DNA of 64,000 nucleotides from Sva-07 sp963728195 (lineage in GTDB: Bacteria; Actinomycetota; Acidimicrobiia; Acidimicrobiales; Ilumatobacteraceae): the NCBI GenBank assembly GCA_963728195.1, contig CAVSIX010000007.1, positions 186,001-250,000 of the forward strand, in the 5' to 3' direction. The first letter of the stretch is position 1. Every line of letters starts with the position of its first letter. Below the pieces are notes generated by a model, which was not told where the DNA came from, made no database searches, and saw only the letters and a list, made by a program, of their open reading frames with translations. Below, piece by piece: positions 12,464 through 21,053 of the stretch. A program made the translations under genes and the position numbers.

Positions 12464-13264
12464 TCACTCGCTGACGAAGTCGATCAGTTGCTCGACTGCG
12501 CCGACCAACTCGGGGCGGAGGTCGGCGAAGGTGGTCACCCGGTTGCGGAGCTTGGGCCAGAAGCCCTCGAACGGCACGCCGAGGGCGGCGCACATCGCTT
12601 CCTTCCACGGAAGATCGCCCTTGGGGATGTCCGGCCAGTCGTCGAGACCGAGCACCTTCGGGCGGATCCCGGCCCAGACGTCGACGAACGGGTGGCCGGT
12701 GATCAGCACGTTGGGGTCTCGGACCGTCTCCGCGATGCGGGTCTCCTTCGAGCCGGGTACGAGGTGATCGAGCAGCACCCCGAGGCGCCGGTCGGGCGAG
12801 GGTGCGAATTCGGCGACCACCGCGCGCAGATCGTCGGCGCCGTGCAGCGGCTCGACGACGATGCCGAGTTCGCGCAGGTCGTCGCCCCAGACGTGTTCGA
12901 GCAGCTCGGCGTCGTGCTTGCCCTCGACCCAGATGCGGCTCGCCTTGGCCACACGGGCCCGCCCGTCGCCGGCGACCGATCCTGACGCGGTGATGCGCTG
13001 CGTCGCCGACGCTGCCGTCGCCGGGCGTACCAGCGTGACCGGCCTGCCCTCGATGAGGAACCCGCCGGGCTTCCACGTGAAGTGCCGGACGTAGTGGTTG
13101 CGGTCCTGCAACGTGACGCCCTCGGCGCTCCAACGAACGACGTCACCACAGAAGTGGCTCGCCCGATCTTCGACGAGCATGCCGATCTCGACGGCGACGT
13201 CGGGATACGTCGGTCCACGCTTGGAAGCTGCAAAGTCGTCGAGGATGTCGCCGGAGTACGCCAC
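12464..13264 (-). CDS. DUF3097 family protein
   Basis: A 266-residue member of DUF3097, a conserved actinobacterial family of unknown function. Recognisable parts are the N-terminal AVEIGMLVEDRASHFCGDVV, a beta-rich domain with GGFLIEGRPVTLVRP, and a Toprim-like half with IWVEGKHDAELLEHVWGDDL, GVLLDHLVPGSKE and VLITGHPFVDVW. The E-G-K-H-D and LLDH acidic motifs resemble nucleic-acid-binding Toprim metal sites, so a role in DNA or RNA processing is a reasonable inference, not shown. The start is unclear: no ATG fits, and I chose the GTG at 13264 because it matches the family's usual N-terminal YGxDIL-like motif. It is divergent from an SDR gene 46 bases away. Confidence 0.8.
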   Translation of the reverse strand: MAYSGDILDDFAASKRGPTYPDVAVEIGMLVEDRASHFCGDVVRWSAEGVTLQDRNHYVRHFTWKPGGFLIEGRPVTLVRPATAASATQRITASGSVAGDGRARVAKASRIWVEGKHDAELLEHVWGDDLRELGIVVEPLHGADDLRAVVAEFAPSPDRRLGVLLDHLVPGSKETRIAETVRDPNVLITGHPFVDVWAGIRPKVLGLDDWPDIPKGDLPWKEAMCAALGVPFEGFWPKLRNRVTTFADLRPELVGAVEQLIDFVSE

Positions 13265-13310
13265 CGTCCCAGTGAAGCAGTCGGCGACGTCGCTGTGCCA
13301 GCATGCGCCG

Positions 13311-14207
13311 ATGCAGAGTTTCGAAGGGAAGATCGCCGTCGTCACCGGTGGAGCGAGCGGGATGGGACGCGAGCTGGTGCTCCAGCTCGCGTCCGAGGGA
13401 TGCCACGTCGCCATGTGCGACATGTCGGTCGAGGAGATGGCCGAGAGCCGCGGGCTCGCACTGGAGGGTGCGCCGTCCGGCACCGTGGTCACCACCCATG
13501 TGTGCGACGTTTCCGACGAGGAGTCGATGGTCGCGTTCCGCGACGCGGTGGTCGCCGAGCATGCGACCGACCACGTCAACCTGTTGTTCAACAACGCCGG
13601 TATCGGCGGTGGTGGGTCGGTGATCACGGACGACCGTGCCGTGTGGGACCGCACGTTCGCTGTGTGCTGGGGCGGCGTCTACCACGGCGTGCGGACGTTC
13701 ATGCCACTCCTGATCGCCGCGGACGAGGGCCATATCGTCAACACGTCGAGCGTCAACGGTTTCTGGGCGAGCATCGGACCCGACCGACCGCACACGGCGT
13801 ATTCGGCGGCGAAGTTCGCGGTCAAGGGGTTCAGTGAGGCGCTGATCACCGACCTGCGGGTCAACGCACCGCACGTCAAGGTGTCGGTGGTGATGCCCGG
13901 CCACATCGGCACCTCGATCGTCGAGAACTCGATGCGTCACGGACGTCGCGAAGTCGACATGGAGACCGCCGAGATGGTCAAGCTGATGTCGGACATGTTC
14001 CGTGATCAGGCGCCGATGACCGCTGCGGAGGCGAGCGCCGAGATCCTCGACGGCGTCCGCAACGGCAGATGGCGGATCCTGGTCGGCGACGACGCCCGCA
14101 AGCTCGATGCGGCAGTGCGCGCCAATCCGGAGATCGCCTACGAATCGCTCACGCTCGGCGACCTCACCTCGGGCCGCGCCGGCACCCCGTTCTCCGACGA
14201 GACCTGA
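13311..14207 (+). CDS. Short-chain dehydrogenase/reductase (SDR)
   Basis: A 298-residue classical SDR oxidoreductase. The cofactor motif is TGGASGMG (residues 12-19), the structural NNAG is at 94-97, the catalytic serine is in NTSS (Ser146/147), and the catalytic pair is YSAAK (Tyr164, Lys168). The residue after the second strand (CDMS) puts Asp at the cofactor-specificity site, which points to NAD(H) over NADP(H). The substrate is not predictable; the C-terminal extension (residues about 235-298) is longer than in minimal SDRs. The ATG at 13311 gives the canonical N-terminus. A perfect palindrome follows the stop by 10 bases. Confidence 0.88.
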   Translation: MQSFEGKIAVVTGGASGMGRELVLQLASEGCHVAMCDMSVEEMAESRGLALEGAPSGTVVTTHVCDVSDEESMVAFRDAVVAEHATDHVNLLFNNAGIGGGGSVITDDRAVWDRTFAVCWGGVYHGVRTFMPLLIAADEGHIVNTSSVNGFWASIGPDRPHTAYSAAKFAVKGFSEALITDLRVNAPHVKVSVVMPGHIGTSIVENSMRHGRREVDMETAEMVKLMSDMFRDQAPMTAAEASAEILDGVRNGRWRILVGDDARKLDAAVRANPEIAYESLTLGDLTSGRAGTPFSDET

Positions 14208-14216
14208 CCCGGAGCG

Positions 14217-14257
14217 CCAGCGTTACGCCTGGGGTCTGACCCCAGGCGTAACGCTGG
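14217..14257. repeat. 41-bp perfect palindrome, TACGCCTGGGGTC family, copy 1
   Basis: Two 19-base arms (CCAGCGTTACGCCTGGGGT and its exact reverse complement) flank a 3-base CTG loop. A second copy is at 56451-56487, with changed but still paired bases. It lies after the SDR gene and 46 bases before the DUF4349 gene, so it could terminate the first or attenuate the second. Confidence 0.85.
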
Positions 14258-14302
14258 TTGCACACGATGGAACCTGTCGGCGGTGGGCGACGTCGAAGGT
14301 GC

Positions 14303-15364
14303 ATGGGGAGAAACACATCAGCACTGGCGGCGGTCACCTTGATGGTTCTGGTCGGGCTGGGGGTCTCGGCATGCGGGGCGGACGACGACTCGAGTGCGTC
14401 GGTGGAATCAGCACCGCAGATCCGAGCCGACACCTCGACCGCCGGTTCGCCGACCGTCGGGCGCTCGGGAGAGGTCGAGTCGCCTGCGTCAGCCGGAGAC
14501 GCCGCCACCGACCGGGCATCCAGCCTCGTTCCGGCGACCGGGCAGGCGCTGGCGACGACGGCCGGCGTCGTGGTCGCGACCTCGAACATCCGCACGGCGG
14601 TCGACGACACACTCGCCTCGGTGCAACGCAACGGCGCAAGTGTGTTCACGGCGGACGTCAACATCGGCGACGAGCGCGACGACGGCAGCGTCGACGGGTC
14701 GGGATACTTCGTCGTCAAGGTCGCGCCTGGCGACCTCGAACCGCTGATCGCCGACCTGGGCGCCACGGTCGGGCGGCTCTCCGGTCGCACCCAGGACACC
14801 ACCGATGTCGCCGACCAACTCACCGATCTCGACATCCGCATCGCGGTGGAACGCGACGTGATCGGCCGATTCCAGAGTCTGCTCACCGACGCCACGGAGT
14901 TCCAGGACATCGTCGAGATCGAACGGGTGATCAGCGAACGGACGATCGCGCTGGAGCAACTGCTGGCGAGTCAGCGAAACCTCGAGAACCGCGTCGAGCA
15001 GTCGACGCTGACGATCCAGCTGCAGTACGAGGCGCCCGCCGAGATCACGACCGACGACGACGGCGCGATCGACGGCATCGGTGACGCCTGGCGAGCGGGG
15101 TGGGACGTCTTCGTCGGAACACTGTTCGCCATCGGGCTGGTGTCGGCGGTGGCAGCACCGTTCCTGATCGTCGCCGTGCTCGTGCTCGGCGCAGTCTGGC
15201 TCGCCACCCGCCGAGCCGGCCGCATGCGCCGACGCAGCCGCGACGCCGCCACGAGTGCGACGACGTCATCGACGACATCATCGACGACATCATCGACGGC
15301 GGTTCGCGACAGCGAGGCGGTCACACCGGACGAGCAGCTCGCCGCGCCCACCCACGAGGGGTGA
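14303..15364 (+). CDS. DUF4349 lipoprotein
   Basis: A 353-residue cell-envelope protein. It has a lipoprotein signal (LVGLGVSAC, predicted lipidated Cys near residue 24), a low-complexity linker, and a DUF4349 domain at about residues 85-255 with a central helical coiled-coil region (DQLTDLDIRIAVERDVIGRF and following). Near the C-terminus is a transmembrane segment (GTLFAIGLVSAVAAPFLIVA) and then a basic and Thr/Ser-rich tail. The tail includes a TTSS-type repeat encoded by three 12-base units at 15260-15295. DUF4349 proteins are widespread, and their role is not established. The ATG at 14303 is preferred over the upstream ATG at 14258 because it places the signal peptide at the N-terminus. 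The 3' end overlaps the convergent next gene by 44 bases. Confidence 0.8.
   Translation: MGRNTSALAAVTLMVLVGLGVSACGADDDSSASVESAPQIRADTSTAGSPTVGRSGEVESPASAGDAATDRASSLVPATGQALATTAGVVVATSNIRTAVDDTLASVQRNGASVFTADVNIGDERDDGSVDGSGYFVVKVAPGDLEPLIADLGATVGRLSGRTQDTTDVADQLTDLDIRIAVERDVIGRFQSLLTDATEFQDIVEIERVISERTIALEQLLASQRNLENRVEQSTLTIQLQYEAPAEITTDDDGAIDGIGDAWRAGWDVFVGTLFAIGLVSAVAAPFLIVAVLVLGAVWLATRRAGRMRRRSRDAATSATTSSTTSSTTSSTAVRDSEAVTPDEQLAAPTHEG
15260..15295 (+). repeat. Three tandem 12-bp units in the DUF4349 tail
   Basis: Three in-frame copies of an ACGACATCATCG-like unit encode a Thr-Thr-Ser-Ser run. The first copy differs by one base. This is probably simple codon-repeat expansion in a disordered tail. 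Confidence 0.7.
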
Positions 15365-16055
15365 GTACCAGGTCGCTGACCGACCCGTCGGGAAAGGCGA
15401 ACGGCGATCGCACGCCGGAGTGGGCGCGCACCTCGGGAAGCGCCAGCGGTCCGAGGCCGCTGGGATCGGTCGTCCACCGGTGCCAGCGACGCGCCGGCAC
15501 CTCGACCAGCTCCAGCCGTGGCTCGTCGAGCACCTCGACGACACCGTGGACCACGCCGAGCTGTTCGTAGCCCGAGTCGACACCGGCCCGGTCGCCGCTC
15601 GGCTCGATCGGCGACGGCGGACCGGTCGCGTACCACTCGAGATCGAAGGCGATCGGTGTCGGGTCGCCGTAGGCACGTCCCAATGCCTCGTCGGCATGCT
15701 CGATCGCCGATGCGTAGGTCTCGTTGCCGACCGACCACTGTTCCATCTCCGCGTCGCAGTGGTGTTCGGCCCACAGCGCCTCGCCCTTGACGATGAACGG
15801 GTCGGCGCGCACCGGCACGTCGAAGTCGGTGACGTGCAGCAACGCCTGGCCCTCGCGGGCGAGCGACGCCCAGTACCAGGCGGTGCGACCGACGATCCGG
15901 TGGCCCGACACCAGACCGAGCCGGCCGTCGGGCGTCCAGGCGGCGAACACCCACTCCTCGATCGGAGCACCGTCGTGGCGGCCGTCGATCCAGTGATCGC
16001 GCCACCGGTCGAGAGCGTCGTCGTCGCCGGGCACATCAGGCAGACTACGGACCAT
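15321..16055 (-). CDS. Conserved-type hypothetical protein
   Basis: A 244-residue protein I do not recognise. It has no signal peptide or membrane segment. It is rich in Trp and acidic residues and reads as an alpha/beta or beta-sandwich soluble protein (for example VSGHRIVGRTAWYWASLARE and LLHVTDFDVPVRADPFIVKG). A module like this occurs in proteins that treat lipids or hydroxysteroids in actinobacteria, but that is only an impression. The ATG at 16053-16055 overlaps the start codon of the divergent SCP2-like gene; a GTG 21 bases downstream is an alternative start. Its 3' end overlaps the DUF4349 gene by 44 bases. Codon usage is typical of the window, supporting a real gene. Confidence 0.65.
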   Translation of the reverse strand: MVRSLPDVPGDDDALDRWRDHWIDGRHDGAPIEEWVFAAWTPDGRLGLVSGHRIVGRTAWYWASLAREGQALLHVTDFDVPVRADPFIVKGEALWAEHHCDAEMEQWSVGNETYASAIEHADEALGRAYGDPTPIAFDLEWYATGPPSPIEPSGDRAGVDSGYEQLGVVHGVVEVLDEPRLELVEVPARRWHRWTTDPSGLGPLALPEVRAHSGVRSPFAFPDGSVSDLVLTPRGWARRAARPV

Positions 16056-16446
16056 GATCCGCTACCTCAGTCTCGACTGGATCACCGCGCTGTCCGACGA
16101 GGTCGCCGCCAGCGACCACCTGCGCGACATCGCGGAGACGCACCGCATCGGCGTGACCCAGGTGGTGAGCAACGGTCCGGAGGGTGACGTGACGTACCAC
16201 CTCAACGTCGGCAACGGCGAGGTGTCGTTCGGCGCCGGCCCTGCGGATCCCGAGGACGTGAAGATGGAGCAGGACTGGGACACCGCCGTGGCGGTCGCCA
16301 CCGGTGAACTCAATGCCCAGGAGGCCTTCATCGGCGGGCGCATCCGGCTGTTCGGCGATCAACAGAAGCTGCTCGAGTCGCAGCCGGTGTTCGGCGCCCT
16401 CGACGCCGTCTTCGCCACCGTGCGCGAGCGGACGTCGTACAGCTGA
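16054..16446 (+). CDS. SCP2 sterol-transfer domain-like protein
   Basis: A 130-residue single-domain protein. The pattern of an N-terminal RYLSLDWITAL, a central beta-sheet, and the DTAVAVATGELNAQEAFIGG and RIRLFGDQQKL segments is typical of SCP2-like lipid-binding domains in actinobacteria, which bind acyl or sterol ligands. A lipid-binding role is a family inference. The start codon overlaps that of the divergent hypothetical gene, so any promoter must lie inside that gene's coding sequence or the mRNA may be leaderless. It converges on ackA with only 16 bases between the stops. Confidence 0.8.
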   Translation: MIRYLSLDWITALSDEVAASDHLRDIAETHRIGVTQVVSNGPEGDVTYHLNVGNGEVSFGAGPADPEDVKMEQDWDTAVAVATGELNAQEAFIGGRIRLFGDQQKLLESQPVFGALDAVFATVRERTSYS

Positions 16447-16462
16447 GCGCCGGGCGGGCGCC

Positions 16463-17563
16463 TCACCCCGCACGGTCGACGAAGGCGATCCGCGCGGTGC
16501 GAGCGAGTTCGACGTGCTCGCCCGTCGACACGACGACCGTCGCGGCCCGAGCGTCCGTGGCCGTGAGGTCGGCATCGGCCTCGGTGACCGCATTGGCCGT
16601 TTCGTCGATGTCGATTCCGAGGTGACCGAGCTTCGACACCGTCGCACTGCGCACGGCCGCCACGTGCTGGCCGACGCCGCCGGTGAACGCGAGCACGTCG
16701 ATGCCACCGAGTGAGACCGCCATCGACCCGATGGCGCCCCGGAGCCGATGGACGTAGACGTCGAACGCGAGCCGGGCGCGCTCGTCGCCACGCTCGATGC
16801 CCGCCAACACGTTGCGCATGTCGGCGGAGCCACCCGACAGCCCGGAGAGGCCCGACTCGTCACGGATGGCTGTGGCCACCTCGGACGGCTCGAGCCCGGC
16901 GTCGGTGCACAACCACATGAGCAGTCCGGGATCGACGTCACCCGACCGCGTCGCCATCACCAGGCCCTCTGCCGGGGTGAACCCCATGGTCGTGTCGACG
17001 CTGACGCCGTCGTGGATCGCACACAGCGATGCGCCCGAGCCGAGGTGGCAGCTCACGATGCGGCGACCCGGTCGGCCTGCTCCGACCAGCGCCGGCGCCA
17101 CCTGAGCGACGTGTGCATGGGAGTAGCCGTGGAAGCCGAGGCGACGGATCGACCATCGCCGTCTCCACGACTCCGGCAGTGCGTACGTCGTTGCCTCGAC
17201 CGGCATGGTGCGATGGAACCAGGCATCGAAACACGCCACGTGCACGGCCCCGGGCAGCACCGCTCGTGCGGCGCTCATCGCAGCGACGATGCGGTCCTGG
17301 TGGAGCGGCGCCAGCGATCCGAGCCCCTCCAGGCGCCGTTGCACCTCGTCGTCGACCTCGGTCGGTTCGATCAACTCGGCGCCACCGTGGACCACACGGT
17401 GCGCGACGAGCGCGGGTGATGGGACGCCGTCGAGGAACTGGGCGATCGCGTCGGTGTCGGCGTCGTCCCAGGGATCGATCTCCTGCGAGGCCGCAGTGCG
17501 ATCGTCCTCGACCAGCGAGAGCTTCAACGTCACGGCCCCGGCGTTGACGACCAACGTGTTCAT
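16463..17563 (-). CDS. ackA: Acetate kinase, divergent at two conserved motifs
   Basis: A 366-residue ASKHA-fold kinase that makes ATP and acetate from acetyl phosphate. Many conserved elements are present: AHRVVHGG, LAPLHQDR, CFDAWFHRTMP, SCHLGSGASLCAI, MATRSGDVDPG and the C-terminal TGEHVELAR glutamate. Two usual motifs differ. The N-terminal NxGSSSLK reads NAGAVTLK (Ser10 and Ser12 replaced by Ala and Thr), and the nucleotide-site GIGEN reads GVGQH. It is shorter than typical AckA (about 395-410). The ATG at 17561-17563 overlaps the phosphoketolase stop (ATGA), so the two are coupled and acetyl phosphate from Xfp is the likely substrate. Activity is likely but could be altered. Confidence 0.88.
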   Translation of the reverse strand: MNTLVVNAGAVTLKLSLVEDDRTAASQEIDPWDDADTDAIAQFLDGVPSPALVAHRVVHGGAELIEPTEVDDEVQRRLEGLGSLAPLHQDRIVAAMSAARAVLPGAVHVACFDAWFHRTMPVEATTYALPESWRRRWSIRRLGFHGYSHAHVAQVAPALVGAGRPGRRIVSCHLGSGASLCAIHDGVSVDTTMGFTPAEGLVMATRSGDVDPGLLMWLCTDAGLEPSEVATAIRDESGLSGLSGGSADMRNVLAGIERGDERARLAFDVYVHRLRGAIGSMAVSLGGIDVLAFTGGVGQHVAAVRSATVSKLGHLGIDIDETANAVTEADADLTATDARAATVVVSTGEHVELARTARIAFVDRAG

Positions 17564-19935
17564 GCGGCGCCGGTGCGATCCCACGCCCAGTCGCGGATCT
17601 CGGGGAGGTCGTCGCCGTGCTCGCGTACGTAGGCGCGGTGCCGAGCGCGCTGGTCGACCATCTCCTGGCGCAATGCTGCGGCCTTCACCCGCAGCGATGG
17701 CGTGCGGTCGATCACGTCCATCACGAGGTGGTAGCGGTCGAGGTCGTTGCGCACGACCATGTCGAACGGCGTCGTCGTCGTGCCCTCCTCCTTGTACCCG
17801 CGCACGTGGAGATTGGCGTGGCCGTGGCGACGGTACGTCAGACGGTGGATCAACCAGGGGTAGCCGTGATAGGCGAAGATGACCGGCCGATCGGTGGTGA
17901 ACAGGTTGTCGAAGTCGGCATCGGAGAGCCCGTGCGGGTGCTCGCGTTCGTCCTGCAACCGCATCAGGTCGACGACGTTGAGGACACGCACCCGCAGATC
18001 GGGGAGATGCTCACGCAACAGGCCGGCCGCAGCGATCGTCTCCTGGGTCGGCACGTCGCCCGCGCAGGCGAGGACCACGTCGGGTTCACCGTCGTCGTTG
18101 CTCGCCCACGACCAGATGCCGATGCCCCGATCGCAGTGCAGGTCGGCCGATTCGGCGTCGAGCCAGTTCATCGTCGGTTGCTTGCCCGACACGATCACGT
18201 TGACGAAGTCACGGCTCGCCAGGCACTGGCGCGCGACGGCGAGCAGGCAGTTCGTGTCGGGCGGGAAGTAGACGCGGATCACCTCGGCGGACTTGTTGAC
18301 GACGTGGTCGACGAAGCCGGGATCCTGATGCGAGAAGCCATTGTGGTCCTGGCGCCACACGTGCGAGGTCAGCAGGTAGTTGAGTGAGGCGATCGGTACC
18401 CGCCACTCGATCTCACGGGTCGTCTTCAACCACTTCGCGTGCTGGTTGAACATCGAGTCGACGATGTGGACGAACGCTTCGTAACACGAGAAGAGCCCGT
18501 GGCGTCCGGTGAGGAGGTAGCCCTCCAGCCAGCCCTGGCACAGGTGTTCCGACAGCACCTCCATCACGCGTCCGTCCGCGGAGAGCCCGACGTCGACGTC
18601 GCGGTCGTGGAGGTGCCAGACCTTGTCGGTGATGTCGTAGACCGCATCGAGCCGGTTGCTGGCCGTCTCGTCCGGCCCGAACAGACGGAAGTTGGCGGCG
18701 GATGCGTTGTCCGCGAACACGTCGCGCAGCATCCGGCCGAGGTGACGAGTGGGTTCCGAAGCGTCGACGCCCGGCCGCTGCACCTCCACGCCGTACCGAT
18801 GGTGGTCGCGCAACTCGAGCTCGACGAGGAGCTGACCACCGTTGGAGTGGGGATTCGCACCCATGCGTCGGTGACCGGCCGGGAGCCAGCCGCTCACCTC
18901 TTCGACCGGCCGGCCGTCGTCGTCGAACAGCTCATCGGGCCGGTAGCTGCGCATCCACGTCTGCAACTGCGCGAGGTGATCCTCGTCGGTGCGGACCTCG
19001 GCGAGCGGCACCTGGTGCGACCGCCACGTCCCCTCGACCGGGAGACCGTCGACGACCGCAGGTCCGGTCCATCCCTTCGGCGTGCGCATGACGATCATCG
19101 GCCACGAGATCGGCTCGCCGCGTGGGGTGTCACCACCCTTGATCTCCGCGATCCGGTCGAGGCACGTATCGACCGCCGCGATCATCTGGCGGTGCACGTC
19201 GCCGGGGTCGTCGCCGTCGACGAGGAATGGTTGCCACCCCGTTCCGCGAAGCATCGCCGCCAGTCGATCGTCGCCGATGCGCGCCAGCGTCGAAGGGTTG
19301 GCGATCTTCCACCCGTTGAGGTGCAAGACGGGCAGCACGGCCCCGTCGCGGACGGGATCGATGAACGCGCTGCTCATCCAGCTCGCCGCGAGCGGTCCGG
19401 TTTCGGCCTCTCCGTCGCCGATCACGCAGGCGACGACGAGATCGGGATTGTCGAACACCGCCCCGACGGCGTGCGCCAACGAGTAACCGAGTTCGCCACC
19501 CTCGTGGATCGATCCCGGTGTCTCGGGTGCGACGTGGCTCGGCACGCCACCGGGGAACGAGAACTGCCGGAACAGCCGCTGCATGCCGCGCTCGTCGAAG
19601 GAGACCCTCGGATACACCTCGCTGTACGTGCCTTCGAGCCACGTGTTCGCGACCATCGCCGGACCGCCGTGTCCCGGGCCGGCGATCATCATCGCGTTCA
19701 GCCCGCGGCCGGCGATCGCCCGGTTGATGTGCGTGTAGACCAGGTTCAGTCCGGGACAGGTGCCCCAGTGGCCGAGGAGTCGAGGTTTGACGTGTTCGGG
19801 ACGAAGCGGTTCTCGCAGCAGCGGATTGTCGAGCAGGTAGATCTGGCCGACCGACAGGTAATTGGCGGCGCGCCAGTGTGCGTCGAGACGCGCGAGTTCG
19901 TCGGCGGCCGCTGGCGAAGTACCGGCGAGTTCCAT
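17560..19935 (-). CDS. xfp: Phosphoketolase (xylulose 5-phosphate/fructose 6-phosphate)
   Basis: A 791-residue thiamine diphosphate enzyme that splits xylulose 5-phosphate (and often fructose 6-phosphate) with phosphate into acetyl phosphate plus glyceraldehyde 3-phosphate or erythrose 4-phosphate. Clear family signatures are GHWGTCPGLNLVYTHINR, GPGHGGPAMVANTWLEGTYS, GGVPSHVAPETPGSIHEGG and the ThDP-binding VIGDGEAETGPLA, plus a C-terminal half with PTMNWLDAE and IWSWASNDDG. The length is normal. It is followed by ackA with a 4-base overlap, forming a phosphoketolase-acetate kinase pathway that yields ATP without full glycolysis. The ATG at 19935 is supported by the position of the first conserved block. 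Substrate preference cannot be set from sequence alone. Confidence 0.95.
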   Translation of the reverse strand: MELAGTSPAAADELARLDAHWRAANYLSVGQIYLLDNPLLREPLRPEHVKPRLLGHWGTCPGLNLVYTHINRAIAGRGLNAMMIAGPGHGGPAMVANTWLEGTYSEVYPRVSFDERGMQRLFRQFSFPGGVPSHVAPETPGSIHEGGELGYSLAHAVGAVFDNPDLVVACVIGDGEAETGPLAASWMSSAFIDPVRDGAVLPVLHLNGWKIANPSTLARIGDDRLAAMLRGTGWQPFLVDGDDPGDVHRQMIAAVDTCLDRIAEIKGGDTPRGEPISWPMIVMRTPKGWTGPAVVDGLPVEGTWRSHQVPLAEVRTDEDHLAQLQTWMRSYRPDELFDDDGRPVEEVSGWLPAGHRRMGANPHSNGGQLLVELELRDHHRYGVEVQRPGVDASEPTRHLGRMLRDVFADNASAANFRLFGPDETASNRLDAVYDITDKVWHLHDRDVDVGLSADGRVMEVLSEHLCQGWLEGYLLTGRHGLFSCYEAFVHIVDSMFNQHAKWLKTTREIEWRVPIASLNYLLTSHVWRQDHNGFSHQDPGFVDHVVNKSAEVIRVYFPPDTNCLLAVARQCLASRDFVNVIVSGKQPTMNWLDAESADLHCDRGIGIWSWASNDDGEPDVVLACAGDVPTQETIAAAGLLREHLPDLRVRVLNVVDLMRLQDEREHPHGLSDADFDNLFTTDRPVIFAYHGYPWLIHRLTYRRHGHANLHVRGYKEEGTTTTPFDMVVRNDLDRYHLVMDVIDRTPSLRVKAAALRQEMVDQRARHRAYVREHGDDLPEIRDWAWDRTGAA

Positions 19936-20000
19936 TCGGGCGGAGTTCCCCGGGACCCGCGAGCAGAAACGGCCGACCGCGGGTCGTCGGCTCTACTCGG

Positions 20001-20228
20001 TCAGGGCTTTCCCTGGCGGTTGCGGTACTCCTCCGATCCGGGCATCACGCTGCCGTCGCGGAGATGGGCGACGTCGTCGGTGCCGGGATCGGGCAGGTGT
20101 CCGTGGTCGGCGCCCTCGACGTCGGGCTGGCGCAACCGTTTCGGCTGCGACGGTCGACGAGCGGCCATCAGCAGCATCACGACGACCACGGCGGAGACGA
20201 TCCCGAGAGCGGTCCAGACGATCCACAT
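20001..20228 (-). CDS. Small membrane protein
   Basis: A 75-residue open frame with one N-terminal transmembrane helix (MWIVWTALGIVSAVVVVMLL) followed by a basic then polar, acidic tail. It fills the gap between the ABC permease and xfp genes on the same strand, and its codon usage looks like its neighbours. No family is recognised. Membrane insertion with the tail in the cytoplasm is predicted from the positive-inside rule. The ribosome site is weak, so the gene is plausible but not certain. Confidence 0.5.
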   Translation of the reverse strand: MWIVWTALGIVSAVVVVMLLMAARRPSQPKRLRQPDVEGADHGHLPDPGTDDVAHLRDGSVMPGSEEYRNRQGKP

Positions 20229-20279
20229 GCCGCCCCGCTACCCGACGCCGCACCGGCGCAAACGCCGCCCGGGTGCGGA

Positions 20280-21053
20280 TCAGGCCCGGGTGTACCGCCA
20301 GACCGCGATGCCACCGAACACGATCGAGATCCCGATGCTCCACAGGATCGACTGCACCGCACTCGACGCAACCGGCCCGCCGAGCGACAGGTTGCGGGCG
20401 GCGTCCGCGGTGACCGACACCGGGCTGTACTCGGCGAAGCCCTGCAGCCAGCCCGGCATCGTGTCGACGGGCACGAACACGCTGCTGGCGAACACGAGCG
20501 GGAAGATCGCGACGAAGCCGGCCGACTGGGCGGCCTCGGCGCCATCGGCGACGAAGGCGATCGCGGCGAAGACCCAGCTGAGCGCGTATCCGAACGCCAG
20601 GATCAGTGCGATCGCGAGGGCGGCCTGGGCCACGCCGTTCTGGAACGAGAAGCCGACCAGGTAGCCGACGGTGATCATCAGCGCGAGGATCACGGCGTTA
20701 CGCACGAGGTCGGCAAGCGTGCGGCCCGTCAGGACCGCCGAACGGCTCATCGGCATCGATCGGAACCGGTCCATCACCCCGCGTTGCAGGTCTTCGGCCA
20801 ACCCGACCGCCGTCTGACTCGCACGGAACGCCACCGACTGTACGAGGATGCCCGGCAGGAGGTAGTCGACGTAGTCGACACCCGGCGGCAGCGACGAGCC
20901 GATCGCACCGCCGAAGACGTACACGAACAACAGCACGAACATCACCGGCTGGATGGTCGAGAACAGCAGCAGATCGGGTTGACGGACGAAGTGCCACAGA
21001 TTGCGGCGGGTCACCGCCGTCGTGTCGGTGACGCCCTGTGCGAGATCGACCAT
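20280..21053 (-). CDS. ABC-2 type exporter permease (DrrB-like)
   Basis: A 257-residue membrane protein with about six helices and the ABC-2 permease pattern: a cytoplasmic N-terminus with RRNLWHFVRQPDLLLF, then helices including VMFVLLFVYVFGGAIG, and a central DLQRGVMDRFRSMPMSRS loop characteristic of DrrB-like subunits. It pairs with the ATPase encoded immediately upstream; their stop and start share one base (TGATG), so they are translationally coupled. Such pairs export drugs or lipids. No specificity is readable. The neighbours are a small membrane protein and, divergently, a DNA glycosylase gene, which give no substrate clue. Confidence 0.88.
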   Translation of the reverse strand: MVDLAQGVTDTTAVTRRNLWHFVRQPDLLLFSTIQPVMFVLLFVYVFGGAIGSSLPPGVDYVDYLLPGILVQSVAFRASQTAVGLAEDLQRGVMDRFRSMPMSRSAVLTGRTLADLVRNAVILALMITVGYLVGFSFQNGVAQAALAIALILAFGYALSWVFAAIAFVADGAEAAQSAGFVAIFPLVFASSVFVPVDTMPGWLQGFAEYSPVSVTADAARNLSLGGPVASSAVQSILWSIGISIVFGGIAVWRYTRA

